This document shows positions 1-12,466 of a stretch of DNA of 64,000 bases, piece after piece. The stretch covers positions 16,415,262 through 16,479,261 of the forward strand of contig NC_058063.1 of NCBI RefSeq assembly GCF_020085105.1. The letters run 5' to 3'. The notes under the pieces are model-generated. The model was not told the DNA's origin, made no database searches, and saw only the letters and a list, made by a program, of their open reading frames with translations. Source of the DNA: Siniperca chuatsi (Eukaryota; Chordata; Actinopteri; Centrarchiformes; Sinipercidae). Within the stretch, counting starts at the first letter, position 1. Each line of letters starts with the position of its first letter. Made by a program: the position numbers and the translations under genes.

Positions 1-344
1 TTTAAACATCCCATTATGTGTTTCAACTTATAATTTAGAATTATGTTTTGTACATCTACATTGAGGAGTACGGTACACTGACATTTAGAGAGTTTGGCCT
101 GTTACTCTGCTACATGGTATCTTAAGTAATTGTAGGTGACTAACAGTAACCAAAATATTTTTTTCTGGTCTATAGATTTAACTTAAGTAAGTTCAACCTA
201 TTTTATAATAATTCAATATTTAGCAGCACCTTTTTACACAAAACAGGTTACACCAAAACGAAGAAAATACTGTGCAGTCAGAAGTCCTCTGCAGAGCAGT
301 ATAATTCAGTCAGGTGCTGGTCAAACACAGGTAATGCCAAAGAA

Positions 345-550
345 TCAAAATTGAAGAAAAGGTTAGCTGCACACCAGAAAACTCAGCTCGGGACCAACTT
401 AAAACTTCTTGGACACAACAAGTAGGAAACAACAAAAATTGGAAATTAAAATCTGTTGACAATTTAATTATTTTACAGATCCAAGATGTTTTTGAAGTTG
501 GTCCTTAGCTGAGTTTTCTGGCATGTGGCAAGCCCTTTCTTCATTTTTGA
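345..550. repeat. Inverted repeat (foldback/MITE-like), arms of about 56 bp
   Basis: The arm at 345-400 is a near reverse complement of the arm at 494-550, with a spacer of about 93 bp. Both arms share the cores ccagaaaactcagct and ggaccaactt in opposite orientation. It lies upstream of the first visible Ig exon of gene A, so probably in an intron. The RNA could form a long hairpin. It may be a small foldback transposon; no target-site duplication was resolved. Confidence 0.6.
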
Positions 551-1244
551 TGAAACAAAAAATTACTATTTTGATAATTCTCACTGTCATTTTTGTAGCA
601 GTAGCCATCAGCTGTTTGTTTCATATGTAGCCATTAGTAATGTTATCGACTGACTACTCATCTGTGACTGCAGTCAAACCAGAAGTGTTTCCCTGAGGTA
701 GTCCATTCTGTAAACTTCTCCCTAAAATGTATACTGGCCACCACCACCAAATATAATTGTTTTCAATTAATAAACATAGTTAAGTATTTTCTAAAATTGT
801 CTTTTAACCATGTACATCATCACAGCTCCAGCTTTAATCTCATTCTGTTTCCAAAGAGCACATATCTCCCCTGCCTAGGCTGAAAACCATTCCTTCACCT
901 TACTGTGATGAGGACTGGATGCAGTATACAGTAGATTTGTGTAGGTTTATGGGGGATCTGTACTTATGTTTTTATGTCAAAGGTCACCGTTTAAGTACTG
1001 TGTAGTTTGTAGGACTTTGTAAACACCTGCTGTTTATTAGGCAAAAGGTTACTTATACAGTAAGACACATAAGTTGTATGTACACAAGATAAAATGTCAG
1101 ATTTCATGATCACTCTGTAAAGTAAGTAAGTGTTAAAAAACAACAATATGTGTGATCTATTCTCACCATTCTCCATCACTTATTCTGAAGTTCTGCACCA
1201 GGTGATCTCTGACTGAAACCTCATATTCTTTGACTGTTTTACAG

Positions 1245-3565
1245 ATGGAGATATTATCCTGGTGAGCCCTGTCCGTCCTGTGACTGAGGGAGATTCTGTT
1301 AGTCTTAGCTGCAAGTTGAGGACAGAAGAATTTGTTTCAGATGTGTTTTTCTATCGAAATGGCGAACTAGTTCAAAATGATACCAGAAGGGAGCTAAACA
1401 TCTCTGCAGTGTCGAAGTCAGATGAGGGATTCTACAAGTGTCAACACTCAGGAAAAGCGTCACCACAGAGTTGGATGTCAGTAAAATGTGAGTATTATTG
1501 ATTTAAAGTCTTCTTTGTTTATGTTTGCTACAATAGCTTTCACCCAGTGGTTTGTGTAAAAACAACCAGTGCAGTTATGTGGTAGTTAGCTACATGTTCA
1601 AAAAATTCAAATGTTTTGCAGTAAATAGTCTGCATCAATAACAGCACAAAAAATTCAGACTCATCATTTAGTGACCTTACACAATACAATGTTACATAAG
1701 GGTCATTGTTTTTCCTTTTTAATGGTTTTCACCAAAACATACAAAGATTTTTTTTAAAGCAGCAAAATTAAAAACTTAATGTTTCGTCCCCACGCTTATA
1801 AAAGTAAAATGTATTCCTGCTTCAAGCAGATATTGTTTGCCACAGTTTACAGAAAACCAGTTCCTGGTGATAGAAGTTAAAAATAAAAATGGGAAGAAAA
1901 CACAAATTAGCTGCTGCTGATGTAAATGGGAGAGACTACCACTTATAAATACACAAACACCTTCCTCAGTATAGCCTTACTAGAATTAATCAGAAAAGAC
2001 CACAAAAGTCACACAATGTTGTCGATGATTTTTTTGCTCTATATTTTTCCATGTCTCTGATCTGCTTTCAGTCATGCTGCCCACTAGACCCTGGACTTGG
2101 GCCCCCTCTTGTGTAATCCTCTCATAGACAAAGTTAATGAATACTGATTCTTTCTTATTGCAGCGTCCAGCTCTCCATATGCTCCATTTCAGATCGTTGG
2201 GCTGGTTATTGGTATCTTACTGATTGTTCCCCTGCCACTGCTGCTGCTGTGTTGGTACAAAAAGTCAAAGGGTGAGATCTTTTCCTGTTTATTTTAGATA
2301 CATTACTCTGTGCTAATTAAAAATCACTGAGGAATTTTGATGCCATGACATGGAGCAGTGTTTCAGTTTGCAAAACAAAATCATGAAACGTAATAATTAC
2401 TATTAAATATTACTATTATTTCTGTTTCACAGATACATGTTGTCACAGGTTGGTACAACACTCTTTTTCCATCTTAAACATACCTTATTAATTTTATTTT
2501 ACTTTTACTAGTTTTTACATATTACTACTTATGTACATTTTGCTACTTCATGTTTCAGGCTCATCCAGTCTCAGAGAACCAATCAGAGCTCTGCTACAGT
2601 CCAAACTGTCAACCAAGATGAAAATCAGCAGCAAGTATACTCCTCTCTTCTCCATGGTCAGTCTTCCATCTAATCTTGGATTAATTTCACAGCTATTTCT
2701 AACAATCTTCTATATTAATATCCAGTTATTATATTTATAATAATAACAGCATTCCCTGTGCTGCAGATTTAACACTGTTAAACTAAATCAAGTACTACGA
2801 TATCATTGACATGAAGTGACTAATTTTATTTTTGCTGACCTGTAGGTGATGTTTGTGCCTATGAAACAATCAGTGGCTCTGGAAACACCGGAAGTGGTAT
2901 TGTATAAACTCTGATTCATGCAGAGCAGCCTAAAATGATTTTAGCTGAGTGATTAAAATTCAAGCCAGTAAAACTTTCTAATTTCAGGCAGACTAGCAGA
3001 TGAATACAGAAATGTGATATCTCAGATTCAGCTCCAAGTTCTTGCAAAGAGTAGTGAGTACACACATTCTGAAACATCAAAAATTAATTCATTTATAGTT
3101 CCTTTAACCAGCAGTCCCCAAATGTACATGTATTACATAACCAAAAGTGTGTGGACAGCCGAATATCACACCCATACAAAAGTACACATTGTTATCCACA
3201 TACTTTGTGTGTAGGTTCAGAGAGAGCTTGAATTGTTTTATCATATTGTTTTAACAGGTTTTCATGATGATCCAGCAGAGAGCTCTGACTACTGTAATGT
3301 GAATCCAGATTCAACTGCAGGTACAAATATTAACACTAGCTATTTAGCTACTGGGTCATTTGCATTTTAATTACATTTTTACTAAATTGTTTCATATCAT
3401 AATTATTTAATACACTTGATGTTCATATAACTGTAGGTCAGTATGCAGGTCAAATTAAAGTTAATATATGCATTTATAACTGGGAACAGCCTCTATGACA
3501 TTACAGGGTTAATGTATCAAGTATATATTTTTCAGTTGTATTTATTGTGAGTTCCAGGTCCATAA
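1245..3565 (+). CDS. Gene A: Fc receptor-like protein, 3' part (last Ig domain, TM, ITAM-like tail)
   Basis: Partial gene; earlier exons lie left of the window. Exons read from splice sites: 1245-1487, 2164-2271, 2433-2448, 2559-2656, 2846-2896, 2988-3053, 3258-3320, 3558-3565 (TAA). Most junctions are phase 1; the small 2433-2448 exon ends in phase 2. The first exon is one Ig domain (SLSC ... GFYKCQH, about 80 residues) that begins DGD, the FcRL second-domain style. The next exon is a TM segment (IVGLVIGILLIVPLPLLLL) followed by WYKKSKG. The tail carries VYSSL and, across an exon boundary, AYETI: a YxxL-x7-YxxI spacing that fits an ITAM. It then has YRNV and YCNV, which fit the YxN pattern bound by Grb2-type SH2 domains. 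Likely a leukocyte surface receptor for immunoglobulin or a related ligand; the ligand cannot be read from sequence. The family call is firm, orthology is not. Confidence 0.85.
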
Positions 3566-4356
3566 AGAGAAGTGCATCATCAGCAAAATAAGAGCAGCGT
3601 GGACAACGACATGAAAAACAACATTCATGTTTAAACAGTGTTGACAGCATTCATACAACTGCTGACATCTGAACATCAGACACACAGTATTTTGTGCAGT
3701 TTGATAGCAGATCATATAAAAGAATTGCAAGTCTGTTATGTTGGATTTAATTCCCTGTTGATTTCTGCTGAATTTGCTTTTGTACTTTGTAGGTTACATG
3801 GCATAGGCCTATGTGTCTTTGCATGTCAGTAATGGAGTTTGGTTGGGTGGCTTGTTATCTCCAGTCTTGTTAAACTTATATATAACTTGTCTAGGTAGTT
3901 AAATGTTTGTAACTTAAGTTATATTTTTGGTAATCTCATTATTAATCATTTTATATATGAAGGCAGTTAGGTTTTACTTTCTCCCTGCAGTTCTGGTCTT
4001 CATCAGTTGTTGAGTGTGTTCACCATAGTGCTGACTTTAACATCAGATTTAAGGCCAATAAGAGTAAAGTAATAATTAAATGCAAAGCAGAAAGAAAAAT
4101 TGTATTTCCTGATAATTAATTCTACATATAAATGTATATGCCAGTTGGACAAGGTGGAGATTATTATTTATTATTATTGATGGATGCAGTTGTTATCCTA
4201 CAGAAATATGTACGAGCTAAACATTTGAGTTGTGACAACTTTGCAGACATTTATATTTACAAATTGAGGGACTTGTGGTCTCCACCAACATCTAGTTTTA
4301 AATCTTATATATCTTTTTTATAGTATATTGTATCTTTCTTTCTGCTATGTGTCTGT

Positions 4357-4362
4357 AATAAA
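4357..4362 (+). terminator. Probable polyadenylation signal of gene A
   Basis: AATAAA about 0.8 kb after the gene A stop codon, followed by ggaattcaattgacac and a GT-rich stretch. Genes B and C have comparable signals at similar distances after homologous terminal exons. The 3566-4356 interval reads as 3' UTR without ORF support. Confidence 0.5.
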
Positions 4363-5458
4363 GGGAATTCAATTGACACAGGTGTGTTTTCTTGTACAAA
4401 TGTTGGCTAGTGCACCCTCTCTACACTTCTTTTTCCCTCTTCAGGCCACTCTAACTTATTCAGTTTGTTTTTTTAGTGTGAAATCGAAATAACTGAAAAG
4501 GAGCCACTATTTAATGTAGTGTAGCTCTTGAAATATAATCATCACTATGATAATCCTCTTCACCCCCCCCACTAAGAAAAATTATTTTTGGTTCAAGGTA
4601 TTTGCAGATGCCATCTGATATCACTTACCACAAGGCGCTGCACACATGTAGCATTGTAGTACATGTATGTATGTAATGTAATGTATTATCATGGCATGTA
4701 TTATTATGGTTCAGTATTTTTAGCAAATACTCCAACTGACATATAACTCAATGTTTATTTTATCTTATTTCTGATGTTTTCTTAATTTGCTTCTATTTTC
4801 ACTATTTGCATGTGTTTTCTTGTGTTGCAATGCGTTGAGCTCTCAAGCCACTGTAGCAAAGCAACCTTGCAGCATCCAAAATTACTGACCCTTTCAGATG
4901 CAGCAGATGCCGAGAGGATGATCATATCTATCTCGGGAAGGAAATTGAAATGACTCTGTATCTGCTGCCTGGCAAATCATGTGACCTCCCCTACACATTT
5001 CATCTTATCTCAGCATTATGTTCTATGCCATACCTTAAATTCAGTGAATGCCTATTACTTACACACCACATCTGCTCAGTACCTGCAGGAGGACTAACAG
5101 TGAATTCACAGGTTAGAGGTTTTTACCTGTACAAATGCAAACCATTTAAGAATTAGTTAAATTGGAATATAGTTCAACATATTGCAGCTTTGTTGCCTGA
5201 TGGATTTAAAGAAGCTCAAACGTGAATTTTATAGTTGTTGCTTTTAATCATAAATCCCTTCAGTCAGTTATTTATGTATGAAACAGACTTCCAGTGTAGT
5301 TATGTGAACTTTGCATAAAACAGAAGTAATCACAGAGAAACTTGGTGGTTGCACAAAAACATCTGATGTTATTGATATATAACGTGTCACTTCTTTCCCC
5401 AACAGTTCTGTTTCCCTTCATTTGAAGCAGGTTTAATGTTTTGGTGCTGGATGTGAGG
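4363..5458. other. Intergenic spacer between receptor genes A and B
   Basis: AT-rich sequence with no convincing exon on either strand. It presumably contains the promoter of gene B, but no clear TATA box or CpG-rich block was recognised. Confidence 0.4.
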
Positions 5459-8400
5459 ATGAGGCACACTTTGTTCTGTGTGCTGGGGTTATTCTGTGAG
5501 TATCATTAACTTTCTGTCTTAGAGTTGCTCAGATTAAGGAAAATGATTGCAGTGAGAATAACAACAATAATTTGATACCTATACACTATCCAGCTATAAT
5601 TGCCAATGCCTGTGTTTATCTCTTTAATAGTTCGCACAGTTTGATAATGAAGTATCAATCTTTATTTTAGTGCTGAAGACACGCCTCTATGGACATGCTA
5701 AAGGTATATTTCCTTTCTTTATTGTATTTGTTTGTTTATTTACTTGAGATGAAACTCTGCCTACCAAATTACTCTACTTACTCTACTGAATATATTGATC
5801 GTATATTGTAAAAAATATGCTTTACTATAGCTGAAAAACTTTCTACCACCTTTCTTCCAGAAGAACATGGTTAGCAGTTATAAAGCTTAGCAGACTGTAC
5901 AATCCAGAGGGCTTTGTTCTAAATGACCAGCTTTCATATTAAAAATAAGACATGAAGGACAGGGATTTGCTTAACACATCAAGGATTCATATAATTATAG
6001 GTGGCATTCACAACAAACCTCTGATAACATAATATAAAGAGTTTGGCACTGCGTTTTTGGTAAACATTGCCTAAACAACATCACAAACAACCCTGTCAAA
6101 GGTTTTATGCTGATTAAACCTTTTGTCATTTATATATCCTTATTGGTACTTCTTCAACATGAACAGTGACAAACAGGGCTGTTGTGACCCTACAACCCAA
6201 ATGGCCGAAGATACACGCAGGAGAGACGATCACCCTTAGATGTGAGATTAAGAACGGAGGAGACACTGAGTGGGAGTATGAATGGAGAACAACCAGCTCA
6301 GTAAAACCTCTAAATGGAAATGAATTTAGGATTACGCCTGCTTCTACATTCCACAGTGGAGACTACAGGTGTAAGGGCAGGAACAAAACCGAACAACAGT
6401 CTTCAACAAAGTGGAGCGATGCCTTCAAATTGACAGTATGTGGCTGTAAGTCACATTAAATTTAATTTCCACTCAAAATATGAATGATTAATTCAAAGGT
6501 TATTTTTGTGTTGTCATAAGTACATATTTATACAGTTTATTTATATACCTTAAGAGAGAGTTTAAAGAAAAAAAATATTGAGTACATGTTTCATTCTGAA
6601 GAAAATCACTTCCCAACAGGTAAACCCAAACCTGTCCTCACTGTGTCTCCATCATGGCTGAGTCCTGCAGACTCAGTGACTCTGAACTGCAGTGTTAAAG
6701 ATCCCTCTGCAGGATGGACGTTCTACTGGTATAAGGCTGTTCCCAAACTAGCAGACAACTCCTACAGGAATGAGCTGCTACCTGGCAGCAGCAGTGGGAC
6801 TGAACAGGATTCCTACATTGTTCATGTACAGACACACACAGCAGGATATAAGTGCAGAGCTGGAAGAGGGGCTCCAGTGTATTACACTCAGTACAGTGAA
6901 CGTCACTTTGTCTGGTCTGGAGGTCAGTTTGTTTGTTTCTTGCTTTGTTTCTTTCACAAAATATATTTATTCAGAATGAATTTTACTGAACACATCATTT
7001 CAAGTATTGACTTTGGTAACCCCATGACCTCTCTACTCATGCCAGCATCAGACCAATTTTTGTTTCAGATCGACTCCCAAGACAGAATAATGGTGATCAA
7101 GTTACATGATAAAATGTTTTATCTGAAAATTTTGATACACTAAATTACTATTTTTTGCACCATAAAAAATATTGTTGGCATATATTGTTAATACAGGCGA
7201 CAACAAAAGTGTTTAAAAACTACTTTTTCTGCTCAAAATGAGCTTGTATGTGTCTGCATGGATTTTTTAAAGTTTGGTCCAGCTGAATTTTCTCCGCCCC
7301 TCCATAACTGTGACGAAGTAGGCAAATCTCCAAGATCTATTACGTATGTTGACCCCCCCAGACAGTGGCAGCAGCTTCCAAAAAGCACACTGGTTGACTG
7401 TAGCCCCACTTTGTGCCTTCAACACATACTGTAGCTGCTGGTTACATTAGCATTAGCAAGCCTGATAAGCGACGGCAGAAAAACAATGTCATATGAATGA
7501 GATTTATTCCTCTTCATTGGCAGTAAACACAACACATGGGCCCACCGATGTGCTGTATTCAGAGCTTAACTAGTTATGTAGGGCTGACGAACAGTAACAT
7601 TAAGTAACGCAATAAACAGCATGGCTATGGCTATGTACTGACACTTCCCTACAAACCCACACACCAGGGAGCCACTTGTAGTGGAGCTGCTAGCTCTCAA
7701 AGGGCCATAAATGTGCTTCTAGTGACTGTCAATGCTCCACCAGACTCCCAGTCTTTTCAGGGGCGAAACAGAGAGTCTGACAGGGGCTGCTCATGGCTAC
7801 GTTGCTGTTTCATGAGCGATGGTCAGTCAGTCTCCCTCGTGTCACCTGACCCTCCATGTCAAACACTACATAGCAACGAGGCAAGTCATTGAACTCAAGT
7901 TGCATCATGCTGGGAGTGAGGGTGTCTAGCAGAATTTGTGGGTGCAGTTACCCTTTTAAAAATCTGCTGTACAGTTTTAAGTTTCACCAAAAACTGAGGA
8001 GAATTTTTGAAATTCTACACTCACGTGAGAATAATCTTGTTTTGTTTTTAAATTGTAAAATTAAAAGGAATTCCTGTCTTCTACAGTAAAATTCAACAAA
8101 ATTACTGTTAAGCATTATTTAGTGTTTTTTGGTGTGAAAGCATAAAACACTGAGCATGTAACATCTGTAAATGTTTTTGTAAACATTTACTTTCATATCT
8201 ACAGGAACATTTCAATTAACAATTAAAATGATTCAACACAAGCTAAAAGCTCATTTCCAGTGTGGTGTCCTTAATTGTAAAATAACCTTTTCCTTGGTTT
8301 GACTCAACACTATGTGTTATTTTTCAGATTTTAACTCGGCAGCGTCTCTCACAGTGAATCCTGACAGAGTGCAACACTTCTCCTCTGAGTCTGTCTCACT

Positions 8401-9859
8401 GAGCTGTGAGGGAAACTCCACAGAATGGAGAGTGATGAGGTTGACTGAAAAAGGCGACCTGTCTCACTGTAATGGAAAAATGATTGGATCCACATGCCAT
8501 ATCCACAATTTACCATACACTGATGCAGTGTATTGGTGTGAGTCTGGATCAGGAGAGTTCAGCAACGCTGTTAACATCACTGTACACTGTACGTTTAATT
8601 ATACAGTTCTGCAAGGTTTCATATTTCTTGGCATTTCATGGCCTTAATGTGGACATCAAAGTTTCCAGAATGCCACAGACATACTGTACATATTCATACT
8701 AGTGACGAATGGTGAAATTCTTCACTTAAGGGTTGTAGGATATTTCCTTTTCAGATGCACCAAAAACAACACTCAGAATTACAGTGTTTTTATGTAAATG
8801 ACTCAAACCGTTGTCTCTATGTCAACAATAAAACTTTACCAAAAACTAAGAAGTACAGGATTTCAAATCATTCAGCACATTTGCATTAAGTAAATTCTCC
8901 TTCTTTTGCTGCAGTCAGTGATATGCATGATTTTATTTAAACTGTAAAATCAGTAATTAATGTGTTACAGTCACATACTGTTTTAATAATACACTTTCTT
9001 TCTACAGTGTCCAGAGCTGAAAGCCATTCATTTCTTATGCCGCTGTTCACTGGGGTCCTTACTGGAGTTTTATTGATTATTCTCCTGCTCTTGCTGCATC
9101 ACTTCACAAAGTCCAAGGGTGAGAATATGCAAATGTAAAAATAATGGGGAGTTCTTCACGACACTGAAGAGAAGATGAACATTTTGCAATAAAAAAACTA
9201 ATAATAAACGTCTTTTTTTTTTACAGATCCATGCAGTGGCAGGTTGGTACAACACTCTCTTCTCTCACTTTGAACACAACGGCAATACTTTTAATGCTTC
9301 CGTTAAATTTACTGCAATTCCCACGTTTTAGACCCATCCAGTCTCAGAGCACCAATCAGGATGAACGGGTCAACCCGGATGAAACTCAGGAGCACATATA
9401 CTCCTCTCTTCGTGAAGGTCAGCCCACTTGAATGCTTTCACAACTGTTTCTGATATCACTGCTGGTTTTTAATGCCTCAAATGCTACAAAACTGGGCCAT
9501 ATTTTTCATGGATATCCCTCCAAGAATCCAACAGCACTTCCTGTGTTGCAGGTTTAATACTGTTGAACCAGTGGTTGAAATGTTGCCCAAAGTCATTCTT
9601 TGGTATGAAAGTTGTATCTCGTATCACAGAGATGAAGTGACTAATTTGATTTTGTCTTGATTTTCACTGACCTGTAGGAGTTGTTTGTATCTACGACTCG
9701 ATCAGCGGTTCTGAAGAAACTGGAAATGTACGGTATAAACTTTTTCAATGTGGAAACAATTGAACCATTTTTGTAATGGACTGAATGATATTGAAAACAT
9801 TCATGCTTTTAGATGGACAAGCTAAAGAATACAGTGATGCCACATTTCATTCAATTTAG
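5459..9859 (+). CDS. Gene B: Fc receptor-like protein with three Ig domains, TM and ITAM-like tail
   Basis: Exons: 5459-5495 (signal peptide MRHTLFCVLGLF), 5671-5703 (second short signal exon, usual in Fc receptors), Ig1 6167-6445 (TLRC ... GDYRCKG), Ig2 6620-6922 (TLNCSVKD, WTFYWYK, AGYKCRA), Ig3 8328-8588 (SLSCEG ... VYWCES), TM 9008-9118 ending FTKSKG, then tail exons 9227-9242, 9332-9417, 9678 to about 9727, and 9813-9859. The tail has IYSSL and IYDSI with a 7-residue spacer, an ITAM-like array split over two exons as in gene A. The end of the tail is damaged. The donor after the second tyrosine exon is altered (ggaaatgtacgg where gene A has a phase-1 GT), and the next exon has TAG where gene A has CAG. 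The protein therefore probably ends at 9859, or the tail is mis-spliced. The 1.4-kb Ig2-Ig3 intron holds no recognised gene. Confidence 0.82.
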
Positions 9860-9941
9860 CTCAAAGGTCTTGTCAAGAGGAGTGAACATGATGATCCAGA
9901 GGAGAGCTCAGACCACTACATGTGAATCCACGTTTAACCAC
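9860..9941 (+). pseudogene. Decayed tail exon of gene B (homologous to gene A exons 2988-3053 + 3258-3320)
   Basis: After the TAG, sequence aligned to gene A continues without interruption: catgatgatccag and agagctc are recognisable and the region ends cacag|gtacaaacattaac, as in gene A. Two exons that are separate in gene A are joined here with the intron absent. The aligned frame reaches a further stop (TGA) after HYM. A terminal-exon relic, ag|gtccataaag, lies at 10600-10610. Confidence 0.6.
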
Positions 9942-12466
9942 AGGTACAAACATTAACAAAAGCTGTTCATCTGCTGGGTCTAAAGTTACATTTTCATTTA
10001 CAATCTATCATGCCTTCTTTGATAATTACCCTAGAGGTAACTGTAGATCAGTTAGTATGCAGTTCAATTCACTGGTTATTTGCGCCACCTCAAAAATAAA
10101 TGCACTGCATTTGTCCAATTTGTAGCATGTAAACATATTAGCTGTGGTTTCAACACTGTCAGAATTTTTCTATCACAGCAATGCATCTCTGTAAGAGGAA
10201 CTGTAATGCTGACTGCCAGTGTTTTGGCTTGTTTCCTCTCTTGTTCTAGTTATTATTGATTAAAATCACACCTTATCAAAACTCACACAAGATTTTTCAG
10301 GGTTTCATTTGATTAACAAGCTGAATTAGAACTGATCTTCAAAGTCCGGATTCTATAGCTACTCTATTTCCTTAAGCATAACATGGGCTTCACACATTTC
10401 AAACATATTTAAAAACAACCTGAAGAAAGATTATTGATCATTCCAAAGTCTGACGGTTTGATAACATCGTAGGATTGATGTTGCTTTATCAAGTATATTT
10501 TTGAAATGATGGTAATAAAATTAAAATGTCCGATAATGCCATCCTATGTTCGGTACCATGTTATCTCTGTTTTTCAGCTTTTTATTGTAATTTAGTTCCA
10601 GGTCCATAAAGAGAAGCATCAACAAAACAAGCGAAGCACAGATGACAACAAGAAAATCTGGATTCATGTTTAGGGCAGTTTTTGCAAGTATTACAACTGC
10701 TCTTCGGATTTCTTAGTACTTTGCACAGTTCAATTGCAGATTATATGATTATATGATTAGCCATAGCCATACTGTTTATTATATACTGTATTATATTATA
10801 ATTACATGATGTGGATTTAACCTCCTGCTGGTCTCAGCACAGATTGCAGAACTGTTGAGGCGTTTGTTTTGCTTTTGGATTCATTGATATATTTGTTTCT
10901 TCATTTTGTTGCCACTCAAGCTGTAAAGCTTCATTAGCCTGCTCACAGCGTAGGTGCTTCAGGATGTAACGGTACCAAATCACCCGGTGATTGCTTTATG
11001 ATTTGTGATGCTACATGCAACAGAGCGAAAGTGAGATAAAAGATGTAATGTTGGCCCAGCCAAGAGTTTGTGTTTTGCTGTTGAGGTTCAGTTTGTCACT
11101 TGCCGTGGGTGAAGTGATCATATCTGAAAATCAAATTTTTACCAAAAGTGGGAAATTTTACAGTCTGTAAATTGGATTGTACACATCACGGGTGTATTTT
11201 ATAACAGCTCATCTAGTGCAGCTTCACTAGTCAAAATCAGGGATGGACAACAACAACTATTTTCTCTTCATATTGTTGCTAAAAAGAACATTTTATAATA
11301 CATATATGTAAATTCATATGTCCTTTTATAACTGTACTTTTCTTTTGTACATTTTTAAGTTTGGTCTTTCACAGTGTAATATGTAGCAAGAATAAGTAAA
11401 CTTTTAACCAAGCTGTGAGTATTATTTCTACACTGATATAATTTGCTCATGCCTGCAGGTTCACATTATCAGCCACTTGGTGGGGCCCTGCAGTTTTGCT
11501 TTCAGTTACTTCATTAGTTCCTAATAGTACTTACATACCCATGAGTATCATAATTACATTGAGATTCATTTTCATCTTAACAAATCCTTTAAGTTGTACT
11601 AATAGCTCTCACTTTGTATAAATATTATTGTTAAATAAATGAATTTGAATTCATCTGGGGTGTGTTTCAGAGTTTTACATATGAAGAGTCGGACGTGTCA
11701 TTTCACATGTGTGTTCTAGAGTTATTTTTACTGGATCTCTTTTCGTTTCAAAAGAAATTTCAGCAAACTTGGTAATGTCTGCTTTCTTGGCTTCATCAAG
11801 TATTTCCTGTCAGCTGATCAGTTGATCCTGCTCAATGCCCAAGTGGACGACTTTAAAGTCAACATGAACCAATCAAAGAATAACGTTTTAAATAAAACAA
11901 TAATGAAGACAGAGCAAAGACCACTGTACTAACATGTGCTAACAAAAACACCATTAAAGTAACTTGGAACTAAGTGACTTGCATCTGACGACAGGATGTG
12001 GTAAAGTTATTCTTGCACAATGGTTAACAAATACGGACCCTGACCTTGACACTTCACACATCTAGATTACATATGTTTCTTTACAGCAGTGTATAGATAT
12101 AGTTTCTTAGGTAAAATTAATTCAGTGTATAGTTGAGTTTCTAGTTAATACTGCAGTCAGGGTTACATTTACCAGGGTTTACGGTGATGAAGCAAATCTT
12201 GGACATTTACTTTTTGCCACCTGCCAATGGGAAATAGTGTGATGGTAAAATGGTACAATTTAATTTAGCTGGCTATAATTTTGCAAAAGGTCAAATTAAT
12301 GATCTCTTATTCAACTAAATTGTTCAACTTTTTTATCAGGCCCAACTAGACTGCATGTTCTGTTGCTGTTCCACCCTCCGCCCTAGTTTTTTTGTTCTCT
12401 TAACTCGTCACAGCACAGTTTGACAGACCGGAAGGGGAAACAGACATTGCTCCTCTCCCCACAGAG
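9942..12466. other. 3' UTR of gene B and spacer to gene C
   Basis: It contains the relic terminal exon (gtccataa at about 10602) and a possible AATAAA polyadenylation signal at 11634-11639 before a GT-rich stretch. The segment 11455-11510 resembles 18180-18235 behind gene C (cag-gtt-acatt ... agccactgggtgg), showing that genes B and C share 3' flanks. No further exon was seen. Confidence 0.5.

Noticed and set aside
991-1179. 62-codon minus-strand ORF before the gene A Ig exon
   Set aside because: AT-rich intronic sequence with no domain or codon-use signal.
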